In this document: in pieces, positions 1 through 9,818 of the stretch
How positions within the stretch are numbered: the stretch's first letter is position 1
Layout of the letters: each line of letters opens with the position of its first letter
Source of the DNA: Streblospio benedicti
Lineage: Eukaryota > Annelida > Polychaeta > Spionida > Spionidae
Direction: 5' to 3'
DNA: 64,000 nt
NCBI GenBank assembly: GCA_019095985.1
Contig: CM032669.1
Span: 8,998,348 to 9,062,347, forward strand
Notes under the pieces: model-generated
The model's input: only the letters and a program-made list of their open reading frames with translations
The model's database searches: none
Told to the model about the DNA's origin: nothing
Translations under genes and position numbers: made by a program

Positions 1-147
1 GGAGCCGCCGCGGTCCGCTGCCGCCGGGGTGTCCGGGCCGCGGACTGCGCCGTCCTGGTCGGTTTCTCCACATGCGGACACTGGGCTGCTGGTTCCAGCG
101 ACGTTGACGGGGCCGCTGGTGGAGTCGGGAAGCGTGTGGGTATTCAT
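1..147 (-). CDS. N-terminal coding exon of an unknown gene, partial
   Basis: On the minus strand an ATG at 147 opens a frame that stays open for 49 codons to the window edge. The stretch is GC-rich, unlike the AT-rich DNA beside it. The predicted start, MNTHTLPDSTSGPVNVAGTS, is rich in Gly, Ser, Thr, Pro and Ala, as expected of a disordered N-terminus. I see no domain and do not recognise the family. It could instead be GC-rich 5' UTR or a CpG-rich promoter that happens to be open. The rest of the gene would lie left of the window. Confidence 0.4.
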   Translation of the reverse strand, partial: MNTHTLPDSTSGPVNVAGTSSPVSACGETDQDGAVRGPDTPAAADRGGS

Positions 148-1128
148 GGCTATGGCGGGGGATCTCCTCGCGTGCTCGTGAACTTTCTGTTTCTGTGCTA
201 CGAACGTCTGTGAACTCCAAGTAGAAATCAACGCGTAATGGTGCACAGCAGCGTAGATTTTTGTACCAGTTGAATAGCGTCCTGCTTCTGCAGTGATCCT
301 GGTTGTGAACTGTTGTTTTCCTCCTTATTTTTACCGAATGAGTAGAATTTTATAAAGCTATTAGAATGCGTGTGTGTACTCCGAGTGCAAATCAGCAAGT
401 GATGGAATGTGGCCGCGGAAAGTGGGCTTTATAGGGTCTGCCATCTTCTTATTAACTTTTTAACTTTCGACCAATCAGAGGCCAAGAAGTGAGTAGAAGT
501 GTCACCAACCCACGTTGGAATTACTGAAGTTGTTGGCAGGCGTCGGCACGGTTTTTGAAGTTACTTGGGGGCCGCCGCTGATGGTATAGCCTTGTGATTA
601 CTTGAGTAAAAACCGTTACCCGTTAATTGGTTTGAATTTCGTAGTCCATTATCGATAACTGCTTGTCGGTAACTGCTTACATGTCAAAATGTCAAAGTAG
701 TTGAATGTTGGCACTTGAACAATAGGCCATTACAGTCTATCGGCCTCAAGTAATTTCAAAGGCTTAACTTCGTTCTGATCTTAAATTTCTAAGTTCTCTG
801 TAAATTGGCAAAAACATCTTTTTGAAATTATGTTTCAACTATATTCTAATCTGTACTGTGATATTTCATTTTATGTGGATTAAACTTTTTACATATTACG
901 AAGCCAAATCAGAGTTCCTCCTGCTTCAAATGACCTGCCCTCGTTTAAGCATCCACACCATGCAGTCAAGAGGTCCTTGCAAGCAGCGTCCAGCGAAAGG
1001 AATAACGCCTCGTCTCCCATGTTGAAAGAGGATAGCTGTTTTCCCACTACAGGTGTACATACGTACGTATGTATGTCAATGTAAATGTAATGTAAAGTTT
1101 TCTGACTTGGAACAAAAAAAAACATAAC
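148..1128. other. Intergenic, probable upstream region of the left-edge gene
   Basis: GC content falls from the left edge into AT-rich DNA. No convincing coding frame is present; the short open frames at 822-1152 overlap each other on both strands and have no family signature. A short palindromic run of ACGT and GTAT words lies near 1050-1075. Confidence 0.5.
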
Positions 1129-1540
1129 AACAAAAGTAATCAAATTTGGCATTTATACAGTTTTTTCACCACTAAAAATCTCATTTACGCCTATTGTCAT
1201 TGAACTAGTTTGGTGATGAAAAATATGCGGGGATGAAAAAGTGAAAATAATAGGCAAAGTGTGGCATATATATGGGTTTTAACCATGCTAAAATCTCTTA
1301 TTGTGCTTATTTTTTGCCCATGTGTATTTTTCTTCTAATTTTGAAATGTGAAAATTGATATAGTGAAAGAATCAAGTTTGCCTTTTATATGTTTTATCAC
1401 TGCTCGAAAATCGTGTTTGGCTTATGTTTTCTAATTTTGAAAACGTAAAAAAATGATAAACTAAAATAATTGAATTTGGAATTCGTATGGTTTTTCACCA
1501 CTCAAACAATCTCCATTTGACTTATTTTGGTTCATAGGAC
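1129..1540. repeat. Degenerate tandem repeat, unit about 110-125 bp
   Basis: About four diverged units follow each other. Each runs through a 'caaattTggcatttatac'-like start, a 'tttttcaccact' block, an 'aaaatctc' block, 'cttattttt' and 'tctaattttgaaa'. The best block starts are near 1136, 1260, 1372 and 1478. The units differ by many substitutions and indels, so this is an old array. No coding potential is seen. Confidence 0.5.
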
Positions 1541-2096
1541 AGTTTTGACGTAAAAAAAATATATATATAAGAGACATAAAAAAAGGGAAAAGTCCTATTT
1601 ACAAATTACCACCCCATTGTGACTCCAATTTCATATTTTACCGCTATAAGTTTTCACAAAATTACAATGTGAAAGTTCCACCACAATCTATAATGCAGTT
1701 TGATGTTGGTTGCAATGAGGGGTTTTATTTTACTAATACAAAATTAAGAAATCTGGTGATTTGAAATACAGAAGATGCAAAGGATTTTTATTGATACATT
1801 TCATGGCAGAAACATCCCACAAAATAATGCGCATAACAACTGTGGCAACGCCGGCACCAAAACATGAAATGGGATCGATCGTCAATCTGGTTGTTTTGAT
1901 GGAATTCCAAAAACACTGATGAGGATCCCGCTACTAGAGAACCACTGTATTGCCGTGTCAGCGCTCCAGCTCTAAGAGTTGCACGCATGCGATGGGAGCA
2001 GCGTCCGGCTGTGCACACCACTAGTCATGGTGCCCAGCAGCCTCCGTGCTGGTGGCCCCGGGGTGGTCATCGGAGTCTTCATACGTTGGTGGGTGC

Positions 2097-3220
2097 TCAA
2101 TCGTTTCGGGAGCCACTGCAGCAAAGTCGTTCAGCCAGCCGCCGTCGACTGATGGGGGCCGCGCTGTAGGCAACCGCGTGGTCGCAGCGGTGGTCATCAC
2201 TCGCCCCGCTTACAAGCCGCCGATAGAGCAGTACCGACTCGGGCAGGTGCATCTTCTTACCACACCCAGTAGCCACTTTGTGAAATGTATACCCGAGCAA
2301 AAGGACAGTGGCAGTGACACACGCGATTATTAGTATTAGAAACCTACTGTCTATCGTGTTACGCCCGGCGCCTGTTTCCACGCTGTTTCCCGCATGCTTT
2401 GTGTCACCAGGTTGTATTAGAGGCAGACAGCGGGGCCAGGTCGGTGCGTAGCGCCATAGAGTCACACGACTTTCGCCCATTACCACGGCCACGTCACTCG
2501 GCGACAGGCAGCTGGAGAAGAACGTGAGCGCGGTGATGAGCGCGTGCGTGCCCACGTGCGACTGGAGCGGCCTGCCGCCATGCAGCGGGCAGAACGCGCA
2601 CGTGAGCAGCGGGCCGCCCAAGCTGATGTAGGGGAAGACTCGCGCCGCGGCGTGCGCGGACAGGGCGTGCTGGGGGCGCACGTGGCCGTCTACGTACACA
2701 CGTAGTGTCCGGTTGTCCGCCTCGAACGTACAGCCGACGTGGTACCACCTGTTCTTTTGGATGAGGTGGGCCATCCCATCGTATGAACAAGGCGTGACCC
2801 GCGTCTTCAGGTACAGTCTTCTCTCGTGCTTCCAGTGGTCGATCGCCGCGTAGAATTTTATCGCACAGAGATCCATGACGACGCCCTCGTCTTTGACGTT
2901 GACATAGAAGAACATGCTCTCTGAGCGAGCGTGGAGCGAGATCAGGCGATGTGTGGGGCTGTTGTGTACGTACGCGCCCATGGACTGTCCGAGCTGCAGG
3001 GCGCCGGCCTTCTGCTCGCGGGACCGGGGCCCCACTGAGGCGGCTGGTGCAGGAGCACGTCTGGGAAGTGGCACCTGACGTCGGAGCCGCCGTGCGCTGC
3101 CGTCAGCGGGAACTGCGCGTGTGGCGGCGGCGGGCGATCAGCTCTGTGGCCGTCTATCCAGAGCACGGTGGTGATGATTGTCATCCAAAAACATGTAGGG
3201 ATACTTCGGGAATTTTTCAT
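2097..3220 (-). CDS. LamG/concanavalin-A-like single-pass membrane protein, with an apparent frame break
   Basis: Two overlapping minus-strand frames look like one gene. The first, from the ATG at 3220, starts with a signal-peptide-like segment (MKNSRSIPTC, then hydrophobic FWMTIITTVLW). The second is open from 3074 to the stop at 2097 (325 residues). It has a jelly-roll region at about residues 30-205, including the LamG/pentraxin-type motif WYHVGCTF then LRVYVDG (residues 110-129). A transmembrane helix lies at 245-264 (FLILIIACVTATVLLLGYTF), followed by a basic, Cys-containing tail. One base of shift near 3020-3060, in a GC-rich run, would separate the frames; this may be a sequencing error or a real lesion. 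No intron is apparent. Ligand and role are unknown; an extracellular sugar- or lipid-binding domain is inferred from the fold. Confidence 0.55.
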
Positions 3221-3889
3221 TTTGTATGGTGTAAACCTTGATTGGTGGCTACTGTGAAATTTAGCCAGGAAGAAGGTTATTGTTATTATTTTTTACAGTG
3301 GCACTGTCTCTGCAGTCGAGTGTGTACGTACAGCAGCTATATATGCACACACTCGATCTGGGCAGACACTACACTGAAAGTAATATAGCAACCTCTACAA
3401 TTGGGTCAACTATTTTGGTATGTATTTCACACCTACTAAGCTCTGCTGTTCACGTCTGGGTTACACCATAGGTCTATGTAATCTATGATTACACTCTGTT
3501 CAATATATGTAAATAGAAAGATATAAATAATATACACACTTAACATAATCTGAAGAGCTCTTCACGAAAATAATTAGGTATTATGAGCCTGTGTAGGCAA
3601 TAGAAAGGGCAGCTGTGACGGGACACGGGAGTGCTAATAGTGATTATACCCGTGTGGTCAAAGAGGAATGCTGAGAATCACATTGAAGCACTCCGAGTAC
3701 ATAATCGTATAATTAGATGCCCAACATAAATCATTGGTTAAATCCATTGACTTGGCATGTAAAATGAAAATCTAAGGGAGGAAATGTTAGTGTCCATGTA
3801 AATGGGCACACAATGCCCTCCGTGGGCATAGAAAAAAGACATATTTTGATGAGTGTATAAATATGTTTTTTACGGCATTTTATTTTCAA
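3221..3889. other. Intergenic, nothing recognised
   Basis: Upstream side of the LamG-like gene. AT-rich with short open frames only; no TATA box, repeat unit or domain could be supported. Confidence 0.4.
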
Positions 3890-4440
3890 CCACCATTGTT
3901 CTGACGACACTTGCCCACGTCCTGACAGCACAACCACCCATCCTGAAAGTATCGTGACAGCATCCCCATACACACAACATCCAAGATCAAGCCAAGGTGT
4001 CATTCATTGAAAGGCAGTTTATTGACTATGTAAATATGGCAGGGTGACCATCCTCTGTAATAGCCAGTGCAAATCATCGAGGCATCAAGTATGATTCATT
4101 GGCGGAGGTTTTCAGAACCATATAACAACAGTTGATGATGACAAGAAAATCAAGACACCAACCATCTAAAAATAAAGGCCACTCCGCAATGTCCGCATTT
4201 TGACACCACCCACCTACTTCCTGATAGTACCTGCCAACATCCGCCCTCCCCAGACCACTAAGTAACAACAAACATATATTACCTAATTCGGGGCTTCACC
4301 ACTGGTCTACACCATCCACTCCCACCCATCGTCCTGATAGCACCCAGTCTTGTCCTCAAACTGATTGCCAAGTCCTGATAGCATGCATCCCATCCTGACA
4401 GCACCTGTGACTTGATAGCACACACCGGTACTAACATTAC
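3890..4440. repeat. Degenerate array built on CCTGAYAGCAC words
   Basis: The word CCTGA(C/T)AGCAC, or a close variant, recurs irregularly (for example near 3930, 3950, 4220, 4340, 4375, 4395 and 4410), separated by CCACCCA-type spacers. This looks like a decayed minisatellite. Minus-strand open frames here (3731-4003, 4279-4545) follow the repeat and have no family signature. Confidence 0.4.
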
Positions 4441-5258
4441 CAACCTCTCATCCTGCTTGAAGCCACATACACATTGGCATAGCCCAGACACAGACACAGG
4501 ACTCCCGTGTGTATTTTTAAAACAATGAACATAGGGAGTGTTCATTTAAAGCCCTGGGTTTGGAGGGTCGGTAACATTAGTGGGAGGGCCTGAAACGTTA
4601 CCATGGGGTAGGGCCAGAAAGGTTTTAATTATGCTGGGGAGAAAAGTCTTTATGACATTGAAGGAGCCATTTGTTTTACTGAGGATGCAGCAGCCATAAT
4701 TCTGGTCAGCATTTTTTAGACGATGCACATCGTTCTGACGTCATCCTAACTCTAACACGCATCTTTTTCTCTTGTGTCTACGTCTGTTGTCTGTGTCAAT
4801 GTTTGACTAGTATAGGGTAACAGCTTGATCACAGTTTAAATCAAATTTATTTCAACATAGAACAAGATTCTACTTGCACAAAAATTAATATATGCTAGAA
4901 GACGGTCATCCTGCTTTACCAGTGGCACATTCATATCACATCAGACTCTGTACACATAGATCATTCAGATGTGATATTGGCTCTATGGAGAATGGAAGAA
5001 TGCAAATAATGCTAGTTCTAAAGCCCCGTCAATACGACCACATGCGACGGTATAAGATGGTATATGACGCAACCTCATGTCAAAAAAATTGGGGCGGTGT
5101 GAACGCTCTTATGACTATAATTCAATCAATGCAAGCAGTGATCAGCAGTCGCTATGACTAAGCATGTTCAGTCACGATCACATGTCGTCATGTGATTGGT
5201 GTCCACACCCCTACAACTCGACGGACCGTCGTAGCCTTGTTTATGTCACGTATCTACG

Positions 5259-5370
5259 GGGCTAATCGTCGCAGTGGTGTGGACAGGCCGTCACGACCAG
5301 AAACTTTTACAATTTTCCTCTACAACGCATTACGACCGCCACGTTGTATACCGTCGCATGTAAATACAGC
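5259..5370 (+). repeat. Dispersed repeat, copy 1 of a pair
   Basis: Matches 5853-5960 closely, sharing 'gtggtgtggacaggccgtca', then 'cgaccagaaacttttacaat' and a 'taccgtcgc' end. Complementary words (gtcgtagtgg / ccgccacg) suggest a foldback DNA element. The DNA from 5020 to 5258 may belong to the same element, but I could not fix its ends. Confidence 0.5.
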
Positions 5371-5852
5371 GGTGTAGATGGGTTGGGGGGGGGCTTCAGA
5401 GTTTATGAAAGACTTACGTCTTAAGGGCATGACTTTAACAGTGGGAGGTGGGTGGAGGACTACATAGAAAAGTTTTATCCATGCCAGTGGTAGGACCAGA
5501 AAAGTTTCAACCATCGAGTTTGACGTTATGAACATTCCCTTAGTTGTACAACTAATGGAAGGCACCGAAAAAATATTCCCACTCACACCATTGCCACACT
5601 AATTTTCAATCACTTTACACCGCCATTTTCGATCATACTCCAGCAGCTGGGATTGTTTCTGCGTGCACATCTTGTCCTGAGAATTTATTTTCATTTTCAT
5701 GTTCAGAACATTTTTGAGCAATAAAAGTTAGGTTTCCAGATCTTTCCATGGACAGTAAAGGTGATAGAATTGAGCGAAATGGAATAACACAACACCCACA
5801 TAATATATTTCAAAATGGCCGTATATTTTACGGTATACTAGCGGCAGGCTTA

Positions 5853-5960
5853 CGACTAATCGTCGTAGTGGTGTGGACAGGCCGTCACGACCAGAAACTT
5901 TTACAATTTTCTTATACAGCGCACTACGGCCGTTGCGTTGATTACCGTCGCTTGTAATCG
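5853..5960 (+). repeat. Dispersed repeat, copy 2 of a pair
   Basis: Second copy of the sequence at 5259-5370, in direct orientation about 590 bp away. It overlaps the 3' end of the coiled-coil fragment read from the minus strand (5942-6115). Confidence 0.5.
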
Positions 5961-6115
5961 AATCGTCGTTTATCCTCTGTACTCATCTGTTTCAGTCCCT
6001 TAATGCCCTTTTTTATTTTCACCATTCGTCGCTCTAGTTCTGCACGTTCATCTCTTTCTGCACACAGCATCTTATCAATCACGTCTGTCATCTGCCTGTC
6101 ATCCTGTAGAGCACC
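5942..6115 (-). CDS. Coiled-coil gene fragment or exon, unknown
   Basis: On the minus strand a frame runs from 6115 to the stop at 5942. Most of it reads as a highly charged helix (for example AERDERAELERRMVKIKKG). A CTCTACAG acceptor-like site ends at 6104, so the exon may start at 6103 with DDRQMTD. Composition and orientation match the small frame at 6477-6671, and the two may be exons of one gene, but the only donor I see in the upstream frame does not give the right phase. A remnant of a transposon-encoded protein is also possible. Family not recognised. Confidence 0.3.
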   Translation of the reverse strand, partial: GALQDDRQMTDVIDKMLCAERDERAELERRMVKIKKGIKGLKQMSTEDKRRFDYKRR

Positions 6116-6476
6116 TCACACCCATCACGTATATTTGTTTTGTTTAAACCATCGTAGCACAGCTTTTAATGAACCAACAACAGCGTTTAAGGTGTCAAAA
6201 GGAAGCTACTTACTTGTATTTTTGTAAGATAAACACAATTTTTATAGTTCAGTAAAATTACATGATCTATGATGCACTTTGTTATGAAATAACGTGTGCA
6301 CACACAACACGTAGGTGGAGATAATATACGATTGGACCATGTTTATTTACATTAGGTCTTACTAGAAATTTTCTTTTGCACTTTGGCACCGGAATAACTA
6401 TCGTGTTCAAAGTAGTAATATTATTTGGTACTTGTTTGGATGCTATTTCTTTTTAAACATACGGGATGGGTGTGAC

Positions 6477-6671
6477 CTACGGGATGGGTGTGCACTGCTC
6501 TAGTGTCTCTTGGAGGTGGCGTTTCTCTTCAAGCCAGCAAACTATCATAAGTCTCGTTTGAACTTTTATTTCATGTGTTTTATCTCTTTCAGCTTGAAGC
6601 TTCTCCTCTAGCTCTTCATATGTCATTCGTCTTTTTTGGTTCTTCTTATTTGCACCACGGTTAGATGCCAT
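6477..6671 (-). CDS. Small charged coiled-coil protein (64 aa) or first exon
   Basis: I chose the ATG at 6671 (MASNRGANKKNQKRR) over the one at 6731, because the added N-terminus of the longer form is translated from A/T runs. The protein has a basic start and then a predicted coiled coil (TYEELEEKLQAERDKTHEIK...LEEKRHLQETLE). It may end at the stop at 6477, or splice near a CAGTGCAC word shortly before it. It lies on the same strand as the coiled-coil piece at 5942-6115. No family is recognised. Confidence 0.35.
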   Translation of the reverse strand: MASNRGANKKNQKRRMTYEELEEKLQAERDKTHEIKVQTRLMIVCWLEEKRHLQETLEQCTPIP

Positions 6672-6916
6672 TTTTGAAGAGAAAAAAAAAACGAAAAAAA
6701 AAGTGATGGTGTTTTTCTTTAACTTATTCACCCTGAATGCAGAGCCTAGACGCTCTAACCGTCACTGCGAAAGGATTTTTAATAGCAAGAACTCTGCATT
6801 CAGAGTTTCATCTCTAGTAATAAAACTCAGTGACGTGGAGGTTGTCCCATATTTATTTCAAAACAAAGAAAAATATATACACATGGATGTTGGAAATAAG
6901 ACATTAGACGATTAAT

Positions 6917-7095
6917 GTGGTATATGATGAGATAACATTAGTTCAAATTTGTAAATTGTAAATCAAATAATGCTATTTGTGATAATGAGTTAACATTAGT
7001 TCAAATTTGTAAATTGTAAATCAAATAATGCTATTTGTGGTATATGATGAGCTAACATTAGTTCAAATTTGTAAATTGTAAATCAAATAATAATA
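6917..7095. repeat. Tandem repeat, three units of about 55-68 bp
   Basis: Three units share 'aacattagttcaaatttgta' followed by 'aattgtaaatcaaataat'. The middle unit lacks part of the 'tggtatatgatgag' lead. The near identity of the units implies recent expansion. The array lies just past the 3' end of the BTB gene. Confidence 0.75.
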
Positions 7096-7179
7096 TTTTT
7101 TGTTAATTAAAGCTATCCTGAGTACATTTCTCATTATAAATTAGTAACTTAGTAGTACATATATTGCATCTTGCACACG

Positions 7180-7953
7180 TCACTCTAAAGCACTTCTGAG
7201 TTTTGTAGTGTACTCTTTCATACAATTGAAGCAAAATGGTTGGATGTTATCTTTTGCATGTTTCACAGCACAGTCGTTGCAAGATGAAATGCCATATGGA
7301 GGGGTCCTATTGATAAGGCGTCTGACACTTGCAATTTCTCTTTCTAGTTTGTTAACTCTTTTCTCGTAGAGTTTAGCTTTGGATGACATGCTTACAGCCT
7401 TGAGTTCAACAAATTTCTCTAGTTGTTCACTGGGCAATGTGTGCAAAACATTCAAAACCTCTTTTTCTAGACTTGGTGCATTGAATCTATCTGAATACTT
7501 CAGGTACATGGCACATTTTTTTATTTTAGCATCCCCCTCCAAACTAGCAAGGTGGGCCTTCATGACTTTCACGCAGGATTTTTTCTGTTTATCCATTTGA
7601 TATTCATCAAACAAAGGCAGGAGAATATGAGCATTGACACCTGTTATTGGTTTCTGTGTTTCTGGATGTAAATGCCTTAGAAGTTCTTGGATTTCGTCAA
7701 ACTTTTTATCATGAAGAGCGATTTTTGTAGCATGTTTTTCTTTATAATTTCCGTTAAACATTTCTTTCCATACTGGAGAGACTGATGCTAGATTATATTT
7801 CACAGTGTGCAAAAGTTTCGACTCTACCTGGAGAATGATGTCAGTGAAGTCCGTCGGCTTGGTGAAGTCAGATGGAGAGGGTTTGGTGGCGTCAGCACTC
7901 TGGTTGCCGGCTCTACTTGGAGGTCTTTCGCAAGTAGCCATGCTTGTTGACAA
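7180..7953 (-). CDS. BTB/POZ domain protein with C-terminal CxxC pairs, single exon
   Basis: An intact 257-residue frame without introns. Residues 1-33 are a Ser/Thr/Pro-rich leader. Residues about 34-135 form a BTB/POZ domain: FTDIILQVESKLLHTVKYNL, then SPVWKEMFNG and a helical region like that of nematode BATH and related BTB proteins. A BACK-like helical stretch follows, then a coiled coil at about 180-215. The C-terminus has two Cys pairs (C225/C228 and C241/C244), a possible zinc ribbon. BTB domains dimerise and often recruit Cullin-3 ubiquitin ligase, so a substrate-adaptor role is plausible but inferred. A second in-frame Met (residue 5) is an alternative start. A TATA box lies about 65 bp upstream. 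Confidence 0.85.
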   Translation of the reverse strand: MSTSMATCERPPSRAGNQSADATKPSPSDFTKPTDFTDIILQVESKLLHTVKYNLASVSPVWKEMFNGNYKEKHATKIALHDKKFDEIQELLRHLHPETQKPITGVNAHILLPLFDEYQMDKQKKSCVKVMKAHLASLEGDAKIKKCAMYLKYSDRFNAPSLEKEVLNVLHTLPSEQLEKFVELKAVSMSSKAKLYEKRVNKLEREIASVRRLINRTPPYGISSCNDCAVKHAKDNIQPFCFNCMKEYTTKLRSALE

Positions 7954-8015
7954 AAAATGTCCCGGAACTTAAGCGCAAATAAAAGCTCTGAGAAATGGTT
8001 ATTTCTACACGCTGG

Positions 8016-8023
8016 CTTTTATA
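8016..8023 (-). promoter_or_regulatory. TATA box of the BTB gene
   Basis: TATAAAAG on the minus strand, 63 bp upstream of the BTB gene's ATG. Initiation about 30 bp downstream would leave a short 5' UTR of roughly 30-40 nt. Confidence 0.55.
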
Positions 8024-8083
8024 GAGTTATAGTCCGATGCACGCCAAGAGTCTCCTCATTTCAAGGTAAAATGTACCATATAA

Positions 8084-9547
8084 ATGAGTTCAATTACTCA
8101 AAATGTGAGTAATATTATTTCTTTGGCGTCCAAAGACGCACTCTTAGATGTTATTATTTACAAAAGGGAACGTATAACGTGCAACACGTGGTACGTGCAG
8201 CGTATAATGATTGGCACGCAGAACGTAGGCTGTCCCACGTGCGCTGATGATACGGTCTTAGTACATCTTAATAGTGTGGACATGCAGACTGCTATACAGG
8301 TGTGCGATAGCTTCGCAAGCAAACAAAGATTTGAGTTCAGTCAATCAAAAACGAAGGTCCTAGTCCATAGTAATAATTCTCGCAAACTTAGGAAGCCTGA
8401 TCTTGAGGTTAGCATATGGTCACTTCAAAACTCCAAAATTGAAGTTGTTTCACAACAACAGCACCTGAGTATAACTAGGGAAAGCAATAGTACAACTGTA
8501 GGTGAAACGATGATTGAAAAGTAGAATTCAATGTGGCGGGAGAACTGTGTACTCACTATTTAAGGCAGGAATGCATGGCCTAAATGGTCTCAAGCCGGCT
8601 ACCTCTGTGCGACTATGGGCTACGTATGTGATCCCAGCGGTGATTCATAGCCTTGAGGTAACGCTCCTGCCGCCAACTGCAATTAAAAAGCTTTCAAAGG
8701 AAAGTTCTTAAACAACTGCAATACTTTCCAGACTGTACTTCAAATGCAATAACCTATATGCTGATAGGTATACAGTATACACCCGGTTGAGGCTGAAATT
8801 GATAAAAGAGTTTTGAACAAGTTTGGCTCAATAGTCAATGACCCTCGATCTGCGGAGTATGAAATTGTTAAAAGACAACTTGCAGTCTAGAATCTCTCTA
8901 GTAGGTCATGGACCACAATTGTAAGACTTCTGACCCACAAATACGGACTACCCAGCGCCCATGAGGTTCTACTTAGCCCACCCTCAAGAAATTCTTGGAA
9001 GTCCCTTGTGAAAAAGGTGGGCTTAGATTACCACCTCGAAAAACTTAAACGTGATTGTGAGGGCCTAAGTTCCACTAGATATGTAAACCTAGGTGCTTGT
9101 TCTTTGAGAAAACCCCATCCCGGGTGGGTCCTTGCGGGTTCCAGTAGAAGAGAGCTGTCTAGGGCAATTGTCAAAATGAGGCTTCTTACGGGTACCTACC
9201 TCCTAGAGGGTAGGAAGTCAAGAATGCACAAGTCTGAGAAGGCAGGAAGATGCCCCCCCCCCCTCTGTGACTCAGAAACGGAAACCAGGGAGCATATTCT
9301 GCTGAAATGTGTAAAGCTTGAGCAGGTACGTGAGCCGTATATGCTATGCATTGGGAGGTACATCAACATCAGCTCTTTAAGTGACGATGATAGGATTAGG
9401 CTACTACTAGATCCGTCTCATTTCCTCCAAAACCAGGACTTGCATATGGTGGAAGAAGCCACAGGGAGGTTATGCTATGCTGTACACCACCACCGTCTAC
9501 TAATGCTACAACACGACGTGACGCGTCAACGCAGCTGCCTACGCTAG
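8084..9547 (+). mobile_element. 5'-truncated, decayed non-LTR retrotransposon (LINE)
   Basis: Consecutive frame segments on the plus strand match the end of a LINE ORF2. At 8219-8390 the reverse transcriptase palm motif appears as CADD (PTCADDTVLVHL). At 8520-8711 comes the post-RT helical region (SVRLWATYVIPAVIHSLEV). At 9008-9547 is the C-terminal domain with the Cys-His motif C-x3-C-x9-H-x4-C (CPPPLCD...EHILLKC). The endonuclease and most of the RT are absent. The frames are separated by shifts and stops, so the copy is dead. The clade cannot be fixed; the C-terminal layout fits the Jockey/CR1/I group. Confidence 0.75.
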
Positions 9548-9818
9548 CAGAGTGATAGTGGTGCCGCTCAGAAAGCGGGAATTTCAAAAAACAATGAACA
9601 ATGAACAATGTATACACAGACTTGCTTGCAAGAACAGTGAGAATAAAATTGTATACACAAACGTTTATCATATTACATTACATATTGTGTTAAGTAATTT
9701 TCTGAAGAAGTTCTATCAAAGTAATTCAACAAAATCGATTTGCAGTGTAGTATCAAACTTGCTAAGAACAGGATAGAACCGTGAACCGTTAAAAGCTTTT
9801 GTTTTTAATTTAAAGAAA
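9548..9818. other. Probable LINE 3' flank
   Basis: A hairpin-like 'gccgctcagaaagcgg' and repeated 'caatgaacaatgaacaatg' follow the LINE stop. The element probably ends here, but I could not place a poly-A or tail repeat. Confidence 0.3.

Noticed and set aside
889-1152. 87-codon minus-strand frame at the left end
   Set aside because: Overlaps an open frame on the other strand; no signal, domain or splice context.
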